Source: Impatiens glandulifera (lineage: Eukaryota; Streptophyta; Magnoliopsida; Ericales; Balsaminaceae). Taken from it: a stretch of 64,000 bases of DNA. Below, piece by piece: positions 34,681 to 46,891 of this stretch. Below the pieces are notes generated by a model. That model had not been told where the DNA came from. It was given only the letters and a program-made list of their open reading frames with translations, and searched no databases. Numbering within the stretch: position 1 is the first letter of the stretch; each line of letters starts with the position of its first letter. The stretch spans positions 47,055,771-47,119,770 of the forward strand of contig NC_061869.1 of NCBI RefSeq assembly GCF_907164915.1, written 5' to 3'. Position numbers and translations under genes: made by a program.

Positions 34681-35755
34681 TTGAACCAATTCATGTTCTA
34701 CCCACCTTTCAAACAATTTTTCCCTATCCACCTTTTTATTCAAATTCCCAAATTACTCACATTTCTCTCTCTAAATCATTAATCAACTTTTTAATTACCC
34801 ATCTTCCACACTAAATTCACTAATTACTTTATTTTATAAATACAAATATATATAATTAAAATTAATAATATATATTAAATAAAATATATTACATAAATAT
34901 TAAAATAACACATATATTTTATTTTTACTTAATTTTATAATTATGATATATATAATTAAAAATAAGCATTATAAATTAAATAATACAAATAAATATTATA
35001 AACTAAAACAAAAATTATTACCTACACCTTTAATATTATATATTAAAATAAAATATATTATATTATAGAAATATTAAAATAACACATATATTACATTAAA
35101 TATTAAAACAACACATATATTTTGTTTCTACTTAATTTTATAAATATAATATATATAATTAAAACTAAACATACTAAATTAAATATCAAAATAAATATTA
35201 TAAACTAAAATTAAATAAATAACATAAATCTTAAATAAAATAAAATAAACTAAATCTTAAAATAAATTACCTAAATCTTAAAATATTTATAAAAATATTA
35301 ATTTAAAAAACCTTAAAATAAAATAAATTACAATAAACTTTAAAATATACGTGTTATTTTAATATTTATTTAATATATGTATTATTTTAATATTTATATA
35401 ATATATATTTTATTTTATTTTAATAAATAATATAATATTAAAACTTTATGTAATTTAATTTATTTTAGTGTATAATATTTTATTTTAGTTTATAATATTT
35501 ATTTGAATTATATTTATAATGTTTAATTTTAATTATATATATTAAAATATATATATATATATATATATTTGTATTTATAAAATAAAGTAATTAGTGAATT
35601 TAATGTAAAAGATGTGTAATTAAAAGGTTGATTAATGATTTAGAGAGAGAAAGGTGGGTAGTTTGGGAATGTGAATGAAAATGTGGGTAGTTTGGAAAAA
35701 AATTTGTTTGAAAGTTGGGTAGAACGGGAAATGGTTCCACGAACCTGACAATCTA
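34680..35755. mobile_element. AT-rich fold-back element with ~190-bp inverted ends, copy 1
   Basis: The left end (ttctacccacctttcaaaca at 34694, tctctctctaaatcattaatc at 34766, ctaattactttattttataaatac at 34819) recurs inverted at the right end (gtatttataaaataaagtaatta at 35570, gattaatgatttagagagag at 35629, tttgaaagttgggtagaa at 35706). The interior is nearly pure A/T and partly palindromic. It has no ORF. Target-site duplications are not clear. Confidence 0.65.
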
Positions 35756-36588
35756 GACACTTTATAATTAAGTATTATATATAAAGTAAAAATAATTAAA
35801 ATTGATAAATGACTTAGAAATAAAAAAAAATATACAGACAAATTATCCGAGATGGAACCAAACTGAAATTAGAAATAGGTCAGGAAAAAAATTGTTCTTG
35901 GCCAGAATTTCAATCCTTTGATTCAGTCTGCAATATGTTGTAATAGTTTGATGATTTAGTAAAGAAACGCTTAGAGAGTATTTATAGTGGTCTTAGGTCG
36001 GTCGTGGGATGAGAATTCAACTTCAAATCGATGATCTCAGTTCTTGTCCCTAACTTTATCTCCAGTCGTGGTAGCCTAGTTCTAGTGCGAGGTGTCCAAC
36101 CTAGCTATAAGACTATTGTAGGCGAGGATAAGGGCGAAAGAATCATCGAATAATGTGGAGAAATGACTGTCCTAGCCCTTTTAGAAGAATCGTGTCGGCG
36201 AGTCGCGATTCCAGTGAGCGTCCTGCAGTAGCGAAGAAGACGACCCCAAATGACGTCGTTTCGTGGCGTCGTTAGGCGTTCCGTCCAGTCCATCAACGTT
36301 TGGGTTAACGGGATTAGCCTATCCCGTTAGATGATCCGGTATAGCGGGCGCGCACTAACTTCGTCAAAACGGGATGTGTGGCGCGTTCCTGAGCGTTGAA
36401 TGATGCTTGGATGCTCATATGATATCCACGGATGCTGTTGCAAAAACTGAACATAATTCCTGCTGCACTAGATTATCAGATTTATTTTTTATAAAAAAGG
36501 GTTATTTGATCAATTTTTAATCCCTTTCTTGCATTTTTTCTTCACTAAAAATTTTACAAAAAATATTTATAGAATCATTAAAAAAACA

Positions 36589-37620
36589 CTAGGAAGATCC
36601 CCGTGCGATACACACGGATAAAAATATATTGTTTCAACGTTCCGCGTTCATCAAAATTTGGTGTTGGGTCAACCCACAATCCAACCCAAGTATTCATTTA
36701 CTCTCACATATATATCCAAATTAACCATAGCTCTCGACCCGGCAATCCGGACACTTTCAAAATTAACATCAATATATATATATAGATTAGTTAGTTAAAA
36801 AGTTAAACTTATATTGTTACAACGTTCCGCGTTCATTAAATTTGGTGTTGAATTTAAAATATAAAATGTTATTAGCCTAGTTGGTTAAAGAGTTGTACTT
36901 GTTTTGTTAGGTTGCGAAATCGAACCATACCTATAGCATTTTTAATTTTATTTTTAACCGTTTAAAGTTTATGGGCGGGTCAACCCACAATCCGACCCAA
37001 GTATCCATTTACTCTCACATATATATCCAAATTAACAACAGCTCTTGACCCGGCAATCCGGACACTTTTAAAATTAAGCATCATTATATATATATAGATT
37101 AGTTAGTTAAAAAGTTAAACTTATATTGTTACAACGTTCCGCGTTCATCAAATTTGGTGTTGAATTTAAAATATAAAATGTTATTAGCCTAGTTGGTTAA
37201 AGAGTTGTACTTGTTTTGTTAAGTTGCGAGTTCGAACCATACCTATTGCATTTTTAATTTTATTTTTAACCGTTTTAAGTTTATGGGTGGGTCAACCCAC
37301 AATCTGACCCAAGTATCCTTTTACTCTCACATATATATCCAAATTAACCACAGCTCTTGACCCGGCAATCCGGACACTTTCAAAATTAAGCATCATTATA
37401 TATATATATAGATTAGTTAGTTAAAAAGTTAAACTTATATTGTTTACAACGTTCCGCATTCATAAAATTTGGTGTTAAATTTAAATATAAAATGTTATTA
37501 GCTTAGTTGGTTAAAGAGTTGTACTTGCTTTGTTAGGTTACGTGTTCGAACCATACCTATAGGATTTTTAATTTTATTTTTAACCGTTTTAAGTTTATGG
37601 GCGGGTCAACCCACAATTCG
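36589..37620 (-). mobile_element. Helitron-like end with ~312-bp tandem units
   Basis: On the minus strand a Helitron-type 3' end is visible: a short GC hairpin (ccgtgtg-tat-cgcacgg) then ten bases and CTAG followed by T (plus 36588-36617). Plus-strand units of 312-315 bp follow, marked by aacgttccgcgttcat at 36636, 36821, 37133 and 37448 (the first spacing is shorter). Each unit ends in tatatataga, which on the minus strand is a TCTATATATA start preceded by A, as in Helitron 5' ends (36785-86, 37097-98, 37411-12). No helicase is encoded, so it is non-autonomous. Confidence 0.55.
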
Positions 37621-37664
37621 ACCAAAATATTCATTATATATATATATATCCAATTTAACTACAC

Positions 37665-38755
37665 AAACCTAGAACCAATTCCTGTTCTACCCACCTTTCA
37701 AACAATTTTTCCCAAATTATCCACATTTTCATTCACATTCCCAAATTACCCACATTTCTCTCTCTAAATCATTAATCAACTTTTTAATTACCCATCTTTC
37801 ACACTAAATTCACTAATTACTTTATTTTATAAATACAAATATATATAATTAAAATTAATAATATATATTAAATAAAATATATTACATAAATATTAAAATA
37901 ACACATATATTTTATTTTTACTTAATTTTATAATTATGATATATATAATTAAAAATAAGCATTATAAATTAAATAATACAAATAAATATTATAAACTAAA
38001 ACAAAAATTATTACCTACACCTTTAATATTATATATTAAAATAAAATATATTATATTATAGAAATATTAAAATAACACATATATTACATTAAATATTAAA
38101 ACAACACATATATTTTATTTCTACTTAATTTTATAAATATAATATATATAATTAAAACTAAACATACTAAATTAAATATCAAAATAAATATTATAAATTA
38201 AAATTAAATAAATAACATAAACCTTAAATAAAATAAAATAAATTAAATCTTAAAATAAATTACCTAAATCTTAAAATATTTATAAAAATATTAATTTAAA
38301 AAACCTTAAAATAAAATAAATTACAATGAACTTTAAAATATACGTGTTATTTTAATATTTATGTAATATATGTATTATTTTAATATTTATATAATATATA
38401 TTTTATTTTATTTTAATAAATAATATAATATTAAAACTTTATGTAATTTAATTTATTTTAGTGTATAATATTTTATTTTAGTTTATAATATTTTATTTTA
38501 GTTTATAATATTTATTTGAATTATATTTATAATGTTTAATTTTAATTATATATATTAAAATATATATATATATTTGTATTTATAAAATAAAATAATTAGT
38601 GAATTTAATATGAAAGATGTGTAATTAAAAGGTTGATTAATTATTTAGAGAGAGAAAGGTGGGTAATTTGGGAATGTGAATGAAAATGTGGGTAGTTTAG
38701 GAAAATTTGTTTGAAAGGTGGGTAGAACAGGAAATGATTCCACGAACCTGAGAAT
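37665..38755. mobile_element. AT-rich fold-back element, copy 2
   Basis: Second copy of the element at 34680-35755, carried along in the 3-kb duplication. The inverted ends are better kept here: acccacctttcaaacaattttt at 37690 and aatttgtttgaaaggtgggta at 38703. Confidence 0.65.
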
Positions 38756-39591
38756 CTAGACACTTTATAATTAAGTATTATATATAAAGTAAAAATAATT
38801 AAAATTGATAAATGACTTAGAAATAAAAAAGTATACAGACAAATTATCCGAGATGGAACCAAACTGAAATTAGAAATAGGTCAGGAAAAAAATTGTTTCT
38901 TGGCCAGAATTTCAATCCTTTGATTCAGTCTGCAATATGTTGTAATAGTTTGATGATTTAGTAAAGAAACGCTTAGAGAGTATTTATAGTGGTCTTAGGT
39001 CGGTCGAGGAATGAGAATTCAACTTCAAATCGATGATCTCAGTTCTTGTCCCTAACTTTATCTCCAGTCGTGGTAGCCTAGTTCTAGTGCGAGGTGTCCA
39101 ACCTAGCTATAAGACTATTGTAGGCGAAGATAAGGGCGAAAGAATCATCGAATAATGTGGAGAAATGACTGTCCTAGCCCTTTTAAAGAATCGCGTCGGC
39201 GAGTCGCGATTCCAGTGAGCGTCCTGCAGTAGCGAAGAAGACGACCCCAAATGACGTCGTTTCGTGGCGTCGTTAGGCGTTCCGTCTAGTCCATCAACGT
39301 TTGGGTTAACGGGGTTAGCCTATCCCGTTAGATGATCCGGTATAGCGGGCGCGCACTAACTTCGTTAAAACGGGATGTGTGGCGCGTTCCTGAGCGTTGA
39401 ATGGTGCTTGGATGCTCATATGATATCCACGGATGCTGTTGCAAAAACTGAACATAATTCCTGCTGCACTAGATTATCAGATTTATTTTTTTATAAAAAA
39501 GGGTTATTTGATCAATTTTTAATCCCTTTCTTGCATTTTTTTCTTCACTAAAAATTTTACAAAAAATATTTATAGAATCATTAAAAAAACA

Positions 39592-40338
39592 CTAGGAAGA
39601 TCCCCGTGCGATACACACGGATAAAAATATATTGTTTCAACGTTCCGCGTTCATAAAAATTTGGTGTTGGGTCAACCCACAATCCAACCCAAGTATCCAT
39701 TTACTCTCACATATATATCCAAATTAACCACAGCTCTCGACCCGGCAATCCGGACACTTTCAAAATTAACATCATTATATATATATAAATTAGTTAGTTA
39801 AAAAGTTAAACTTATATTGTTACAACGTTCCGCGTTCATCAAATTTGGTGTTGAATTTAAAATATAAAATATTATTAGCCTAGTTGGTTAAAGAGTTGTA
39901 CTTGTTTTGTTAAGTTGCAAGTTTGAACCATACCTATAGCATTATTAATTTTATTTTTAACCGTTTTAATTTTATGGGCGGGTCAACCCACAATCCGACC
40001 CAAATATCCATTTACTCTCACATATATATCCAAATTAACCACAGCTCTTGACCCGGCAATCCGGACACTTTTAAAATTAAGCATCATTATATATATATAG
40101 ATTAGTTAGTTAAAAAGTTAAACTTATATTGTTACAACGTTCCGCGTTCATCAAATTTGGTGTTATTAGCCTAGTTTGTTAAAGAGTTGTACTTGTTTTA
40201 TTAGGTTGCGAGTTCGAACCATAACCGTTATCCGACCCAAGTATCCATTTACTCTCACATATATATCCAAATTAACCACGGTTCTTGACCCGGCAATCCG
40301 GACACTTTCAAAATTAAGCATCATTATATATATATAGA
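39592..40338 (-). mobile_element. Non-autonomous Helitron-like element with both ends
   Basis: The minus-strand 3' end (hairpin plus CTAG, then T) is at 39592 and the 5' end (TCTATATATATATAATG after A) is at 40338, so 747 bp. The flanks join as ...ttaaaaaaaca | ttatgtttatatttt..., which matches the unoccupied LTR at about 34095-34125 (ataataaaaattatgtttatattttt). Insertion between A and T without target duplication is the Helitron rule. It contains about two of the ~312-bp units. Confidence 0.6.
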
Positions 40339-40975
40339 TTATGTTTATATTTTCTTTTTGTATTTTTGCAAAATTTGGGGTATTTATTTAATTGTTTTAA
40401 AGACATAAATTACACACAATTTATGATTAAATTTTAATTAAATAATTGTAATCCCTTCATATGTTTAATTTGGGTAAAATAATTAAATATTTTAATCTTA
40501 AATTATTTTTAGATTTTTGAATAATTTTCTTAATTAGGGTTTAATTATCACAATAATTAACCCTTAATTTGATTTTAATTCCCTCTTTAAGTTATTTTGA
40601 ATTAAAAATTTCAAAATATTATTAAAAATAATAATATTATTTATAAAATAAGGTAGGTCAAATTTTAATGCTTACCTAATTTGTTAAATGGTTATACATG
40701 TTTTTGTTAGGTTGTAAATTCAAAACATACTTATATCATTTTTAATTTTATTTTTAAATGTTTTAAGTTTATGGATGAATCAACCCATAATCATAATTCC
40801 ACCCAAATATTAATTAATTAAACACACGTGAGAACTACCCTTGAACAATTTGGACACTTTATAATTCTTAATTATAAAGTAAAAATAATTAAAATTGATA
40901 AATGACTTGAAACAAAAATAGTGAAAAATTTTGCGAGACGGAACCCAAAATGAAAATTAGAAATAGGTGAGGGAA
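40339..40975 (-). mobile_element. Remainder of the gypsy-type LTR
   Basis: 40339-40690 continues the LTR interrupted by the Helitron-like element and aligns with 34105-34440. 40850-40970 (ggacactttataatt, taaaattgataaatgactt, gaaattagaaataggtgaggg) aligns with 35755-35885. No gene. Confidence 0.5.
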
Positions 40976-41089
40976 ACATTCATGTCCGATCCTCCATATG
41001 TTAACGAAATCCACATGGTTCGAGTCGATCGACGTCTCTAGTACGTCTACAAAAATAGATGATGAAGAAGAAAACATACATACAGTTTC

Positions 41090-41792
41090 TCTTCCTTCTT
41101 CCCTATCCCTGGTTAATTAATTCCTCACCCTAGAATCCGCCGCCCGCCCGCCGCAACGGTGCTTGAATTTCTCAAAACCTCTCTCAGATCCGACGCCGGA
41201 CCACCACCCACCCGAATAACTCCAACCCTTCTTTCTCAGAAATCCAACAACGCTGAACGCTCTACCACCCCTTAATTGAAGGCGATCTGCGTGTCTGCCT
41301 GCGATGAAAATTCTTTTTCTCTGTTTCTTCCTCGGTGGCCGCGTAATCAAAGGGACTTTCTGCGTCTCTTGAATTCTCATCCCTTTATTCCATTGAAGTT
41401 TTGCCACAGCTATAATCATTCACGGGAAACGCAGGCCACTCACCCTCCCCGTAGTCAACCCAATCGCGCTTCTGCGTTTCACGGCGTTCGTTTTAGGTCC
41501 TTTTCACTCTTAATTAATTGTCGTATTTTTATTCAACCTCACAATTCATTCTCTACACCCCCAATTCCAATTTACACCCAGAGCCCGGCCACCGACCATA
41601 TCTTAAGTGGACTCGTCGTACAATATTGTTTGCTAACCCCGCAGTCTGCTTCTCCCTATCTTTCTGTTCTCTATCTCGCGCACTTCTGACTTCTAAGGTT
41701 CGGCTCTCAGGTCTCTGTCTCTGTCTCTTTATCCATGGTCTCTCTATCAATGTTTATGATTATGGGTATCATTGTTTATTATGTTATATAGG
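41090..41792 (+). promoter_or_regulatory. Leader region of the Myb/SANT-like gene
   Basis: GC-richer than its surroundings, with tctctcttccttctt and ccgccgcccgcccgccg, as is usual for plant 5' leaders. The sequence tatatag just before the ATG at 41793 could be the acceptor of an intron in the leader. The frames on both strands here (for example 41276-41689) have no recognisable protein content. Confidence 0.4.
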
Positions 41793-43539
41793 ATGCCTGT
41801 TGAAGAATGGACACCTCTAGGTTACCCACAATCTGTAAAGGTCGCAAAACCTCATTGGAATAATCATCCAGAATGGACGACGACATTCCTTGAAGTCATA
41901 TACCACGACACGTTGAACGGCATTCTGACAGGTCAAGCACCTGGCGGTGCAGGATATAATCGTGTTGCCAAGGTACTTTGGAAGAAGTACAACGAATACT
42001 TCACTCAGAAAATGCTCAAGAACAGATGGGATGTCTTGAGAAAGCTATGGCTATTGTATCAAGATTGTATTAACTCATCTGGAACAAGTTGGGATCCAAA
42101 GCAGAAGATGATTGTTGCAAAGGACGAATGGTGGCAAGATAAAATTGTGAGTTCATATTTTAAATCCATTTTTACTCTTTTTGGATCTTTTTGTTCGTAT
42201 TCTGGTTATTTAAATAAACTTTATCAAGTTTGGGTTACTCAAAAGGTGGTTTATTTGTTCAATTTAAGGTTATTTTGTTTAAAAACAAAAATAGAGGGTA
42301 TTTTTTTGTGTTGATGATGTGATTTTATGAGAGGATATGAAAAGATGATAGGTTATTTGTGCTCGACAAGGCCTTAGTGTCTGTCTGTCTATATATATAT
42401 ACTTTGGTTTGAGTTATTTGAATCATCTTAAAATAATTCACCATCTTTTCACATATCTTCTCATCAATCAAATTATCATACCTAAATATTAAAATATTTA
42501 CCAAATAATCCTAATTTTTCATAATCACAATCCTTACAAGGTGTAGCTCTACAATGTTTCAGTTTCAATTCTCATTGAAATCCCCTTAATTGAAGTGGGT
42601 GACATGAAGTGGGTTGTTGTGCAGCCTCTCTCCGACACCTTTATCATGAGGAAAAAACAATCCTTAAGAAACATTTGTAGCTGAAGTTGGGTTTGAATGT
42701 CAATCTATGTTGATTTAGATGAGAGAAAACTCAATATCTTAAATTTGTTGATGTTTCCCGGTCTAAAACCCAATTCCAGCTCAAGCTCTAGGTGTTTCCA
42801 AACAGAGAATTTGACTGTTTTGCTTCTTTTTTTGTTGAAACAGGGAGAAAGACCGGGCGCGGCGAAGTTCCGAGGAAAGTCGTTGCCAAACCTAGCTCTT
42901 ATGGAGTCGGTATTCGGGGGTCGAACAGGGTCGGGTTTGAATCTCGTGAACCACAACGGTGGTGCTCAAAGTCACGGTGATCAAAACGAAGGGAAAGGTA
43001 GCAACAACGGGAAAGAGCAACAAGACGACGATCAAAGGGAAGTTGAAGGCCCTCAGACACTAGTCGTGATAACTCAAGGCATCGACAACGAACACGAAGT
43101 TGGAAAAAAGTCTTGTGCTGCTGCGTCGGCATCAAGATCTGGGAAAAGAAAAATTGAATCTTTATTCGGAGGAGGAACTAGGGAAATAACACCGGAGTTT
43201 AAGAGAAACAAACAATCTTTACAAATAGTCAATATTAATAACTCCACATTTAGGGAAATAAGTGGATGGGTTAATAATAATAAGTGTGAGGCGAACCAGT
43301 TATCTCAAGTTATGCAATCGTTGAAGGTCGACTTGAAATGGAGCACGTCGCACCCTGATTGGTTAACTATTGTGACTATGTTTGTTGAGAACCACGCATT
43401 GTTAGAAGGTTATTTGTGGTTAGATGACAATCCTTCGCGTTATGCGTTTGTTAGCCGACAGATTAAGCGGTGGCGGGCAGCCAACCCAGGAACATTTGAT
43501 GATACCCCGGTTGTGTCTGGTCCATCAATGAGTTCTTGA
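41793..43539 (+). CDS. Myb/SANT-like DNA-binding domain protein
   Basis: Two coding exons, 41793-42146 and 42844-43539, with a GT-AG intron in phase 0; 349 residues. Exon 1 holds a Myb/SANT-like domain (Myb_DNA-bind_3 kind) at about residues 20-118, with spaced tryptophans (HWNNHPEW, VLWKKYN, NRWDVLRKLW, SWDPK, EWWQDK). Exon 2 resumes with AAKFRGKSLPNLALMESVFGG, the phrase that normally follows this domain, then a Gly/Asn/Gln-rich linker, a basic SGKRKIE cluster, and a C-terminal helical domain (HPDWLTIVTMFVENHALLEGYLWL ... QIKRW). Plant proteins of this family derive from the DNA-binding partner of PIF/Harbinger transposases and include L10-interacting LIMYB; they are thought to act in the nucleus. 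The specific role is unknown. The ATG used is the first after the likely leader intron. Confidence 0.75.
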
Positions 43540-45200
43540 GGTAAAAATTATATGATTCTAGATTGTGTTTTCGATTGTAAGTATGAAAAATTATGCATGT
43601 TATTATTAATATTAATTATCTCAATGTTTAACTAGAACACTTTGTCATTTTTTAGTATAATGGTTAGAAGAGGAAGTTTTTAGGGGCTTAAAATGGTTCT
43701 TCTTCCTCTTGTTATATTGTAGCTGATGCTGATCTGACCTATATATATATATATATATATATATATGCAGTTTTTTTTCTCTGTATATGATATGTTATTG
43801 GTGGTGTATATGTAAGGGCCTTTATACCATTTGTTTTTGTACCTTAATTACTTTGGTTTAGGTTCTGGAATCATCAAATGCTTTAGGTTTGAATGTCCAG
43901 AAGTGGATTCATATTTATCTTGGAAGAGGAACAATCTTTTCTTTTTTGACTCATTTATAGTATCAATATTACACTTTTAAGAATGACTTCACTGAAATGA
44001 GTTGATATTTCATCTGAATTTTTAGCACAATTTGAAAGGAGAAATGAGATATACCTAAAATGTGTTGGTATTTCTTCGGTTGCATATTCATTTCCCATTG
44101 AATTGTTGGTAGGTATTATTCTAGAGCTATAAGATTTGTATTCAAGAATTATACAAATGAAATTAGGTCAATCACACACGACTTAATGTAGCAAACTGAT
44201 TATAGTCATTTGTGGGGCGCTAATAAATAGATCCCCATCCATGTGAATGAGTCATTTTAAAATGAAAAGTGAAAGATGAGATCACTCAGAATATCCATCT
44301 CTATTTAGGAATTTAGGAATTGTCCTGAATGAAAAGTTCAGATGAAATCTCTTTCTATTAAGGAATACAGATACAAAAGGTGTGTTTGGTAAAATTGGAA
44401 TTAGAGTGTTCAATTCTTAAATATGGTAGAACCTTTAATATTAGAATTGGATTTTATAGTTCTCAATTTCATTTTGTTTAAGTCGAATTGTAATTCTAAA
44501 TTTCTTTTTATGTTTTTCAAACAAAATAATTTATTATATTTTTATCATTTAAAATACGATTAAAATAATATATATATATATATATATATATTAATTTTAA
44601 AAGTTAACATGTTAAACTAATATTTTGTTTAGAATATTTAATAAAAATCGAAACTTAATTTTTTTTAACACTTAAATTATTTTATTTGGTTATGTCAATC
44701 AACATTTTAATAAAATAAATAATATATTTTAAAATTATTTTTATTATATTTTTGATCAAAAATATAAAAATTTGGATTGATTACAATTTTTTAATTTTTT
44801 AAAGCATAGGAATTTTAATACTAATTCTAATTTAATGTAAATTTTCATGTATTCCAAATGTACCCTTAAAATAATGATATGATCTTCATCCTTACTTGGA
44901 ATTGTAACACTCTCTGGGTTATATTTTGACCTACTAATCTCACTTCAGTCTTAATCCTTAACTTATTAGTCTTATAATTAAAGAAAATCACCCAAAATTA
45001 CTACTGAGATTCATGTGCAACCAATCAAAGATTGAATTACAGCCTAAAACATATACAAAGCAAAAATCGATGCTAGCGGGAACTTAATGATGATTCAACG
45101 CAAAGTTTGCTTTTTAGGTTTCCATCCAAACTTGGTTTGTTTGACCTTTCATTTGTGTTTGAGATTTTTATTATAGAGTAAGATCAAATCCCTAGCGTTA
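43540..45200. other. Intergenic, AT-rich; possible small MITE at 44376-44872
   Basis: No gene. (TA)n runs at 43741-43766 and 44568-44591. At 44376 aaggtgtgtttggtaaaattggaatt and at 44872, inverted, aagggtacatttggaatac may be the ends of a MITE of about 0.5 kb; the first 18 bases match imperfectly and the target duplication is unclear. Confidence 0.35.
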
Positions 45201-45208
45201 GCGTTTAG

Positions 45209-46891
45209 TAGGGGTTAGTATAATTTGGGTTTACCCAAACTCAACCCTAACTCAAACCCAAAATATTAATTTGGTTTGGTTAATTTGGGTTAGATTGAGT
45301 ATGGGTTAAATTTAATTTGGATTGGGATAGGGTTACTCAAATTACCCAAATTATATAAATTTAATTTAATTCTCTATTTTTAATCCAATATAAACTAATC
45401 ATATTCCAACTTTAAGTCGAACACGTTTAACACGTTTTTCACATTTTTAACACGTTTTTCACACGTTTTAAATATTTTTAACACATTTTTAATATTTTTA
45501 ACACGTTTTCACACTTATAACACGTAATTCACTTTTTTAACACGTTTCACGTTTTTGGCACGTTTAACACGTTTTTGACACGTTTAACACGTTTTGACAT
45601 GTTTAACACGTTTTCACATTAATAACACGTTTTTTTACGTTTTTGTCACGTTTAACATGTTTTTAACATATATAATACGTTTAACACGTTTTTGACAAGT
45701 TTAATACGTTTTGGCACATTTAACACGTTTTTGACATATTTAACACGTTAACACGTTTTTGATAAGTTTAACATAGTTTTCACGTTTTTGGCACGTTTAA
45801 CACGGTTTTCACGTTTTTAGCACGTTTAAAACGTTTTTCACAAGTTTAACATATTTTTCACACATTTAACACGTTTTTCACACGTTTAACATGTTTTTCA
45901 CGTTTTTGGTATTATTAACACATTTTTGATATATTTGACACGTTTTTCACATGTTAACACATTTTCTCCATTTTTGGCACGTTTAACACGTTTTTCACAT
46001 GTTAAACACGTTTAACACATTTTTGACTCATTTAACATATTTTTAGCACATTTAACATATTTGGGTACATTTAATAAGTTTTTCACATTTTTGCACGTTT
46101 TTCACGTTTTTTGCACGTTTAATACATTTTTGGCACGTTTAACACGTTTTTGACATTTTTAACACGTTTAACATGTGTTTGCACATTAAACATATTTTTG
46201 ATACATTTAACATGTTTTTTGTACGTTAACACATTTTGACAAGTTTTAACACGTTTTTGGCACGTTTAACACGTTTTTGACATGTTTAACACATTTTCAC
46301 ATTTTTGGCACGGTTTTCACGTTTGACACATTAAATGTGTAAAAAATGTATTAAACGTGTAAAAAATGTGAAAAACACATTAAATGTGTCAAAACGTGTT
46401 AAACATGTCAAAATGTGTCAAAAACGTAGAAAACGTGTTAAATGTATCAAAACGTGTTAAACGTGCCAAAACGTGAAAAACGTGTGAAAATGTGTTAAAA
46501 ATGTTTAAAACGTGTTAAACGTGTCAAGAATATAAAAAACGTGAAAAACATGGTAAACGTGTTAAACGTGCTAAAAATATGAAAAACATGTCAAAATGTG
46601 TTAAACGTGTCGTGTTAAACGTGTCAAAAACGTGTTAAACGTGAAAAATGTGGAACATGTGTTAAAATGTCAAAACGTGTTAAATGGATTAAAATGTGTT
46701 AAATGAGTCAAATACATGTTAAATGAAAAATAAAAAAATAATAATTTAGGTTACCCAACCCATACCCAACCCAACTCATACCCAACCCATATTAGTAAAT
46801 AATATGGGTTGGATTATGGGTTGGATGAATTTAATTTGGGTTGAATATGGGTTGGGTAATACGGGTTGGTTTACCCGTTTGCTCACCCCTA
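45209..46891. mobile_element. hAT-type fold-back element with internal ACGT repeat array
   Basis: The element starts TAGGGGTTAG and ends CTCACCCCTA, and is flanked on both sides by the 8-bp direct repeat gcgtttag (45201-45208 and 46892-46899): hAT-type ends and target-site duplication. Next to the ends lie subterminal inverted gggttt/aaccc-rich stretches (45225-45360 and 46750-46880). The interior, 45418-46325, is a long irregular array of aacacgttttt and cacgtttaacacg words; from about 46326 to 46720 the same words run in reverse complement (aaaaacgtgttaaacgtg), so the whole element can fold back. It has no ORF and is non-autonomous. Confidence 0.85.

Larger units (their letters stand above)
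34550..40338. repeat. ~3.0-kb direct duplication
   Basis: 34.55-37.59 kb and 37.59-40.34 kb are two copies of the same composite block. Each has an AT-rich fold-back element, then an LTR piece (ccgagatggaacc, atgacgtcgtttcgtggcg, aacgggatgtgtggcg), then Helitron-like repeats. The offset is about 2990 bp at the start of the block and 3003 bp at the ctaggaagatcc landmark (36589 and 39592). No host gene lies within. Confidence 0.85.

Noticed and set aside
37185..37238. Functional tRNA gene
   Set aside because: Box A and box B are present but no acceptor stem or complete cloverleaf could be drawn, and the sequence is repeated with decay; more like a SINE head.
41276..41820. Separate genes in the frames upstream of the Myb/SANT-like protein
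   Set aside because: No recognisable protein content, overlapping frames on both strands, and the region has the composition of a 5' leader.
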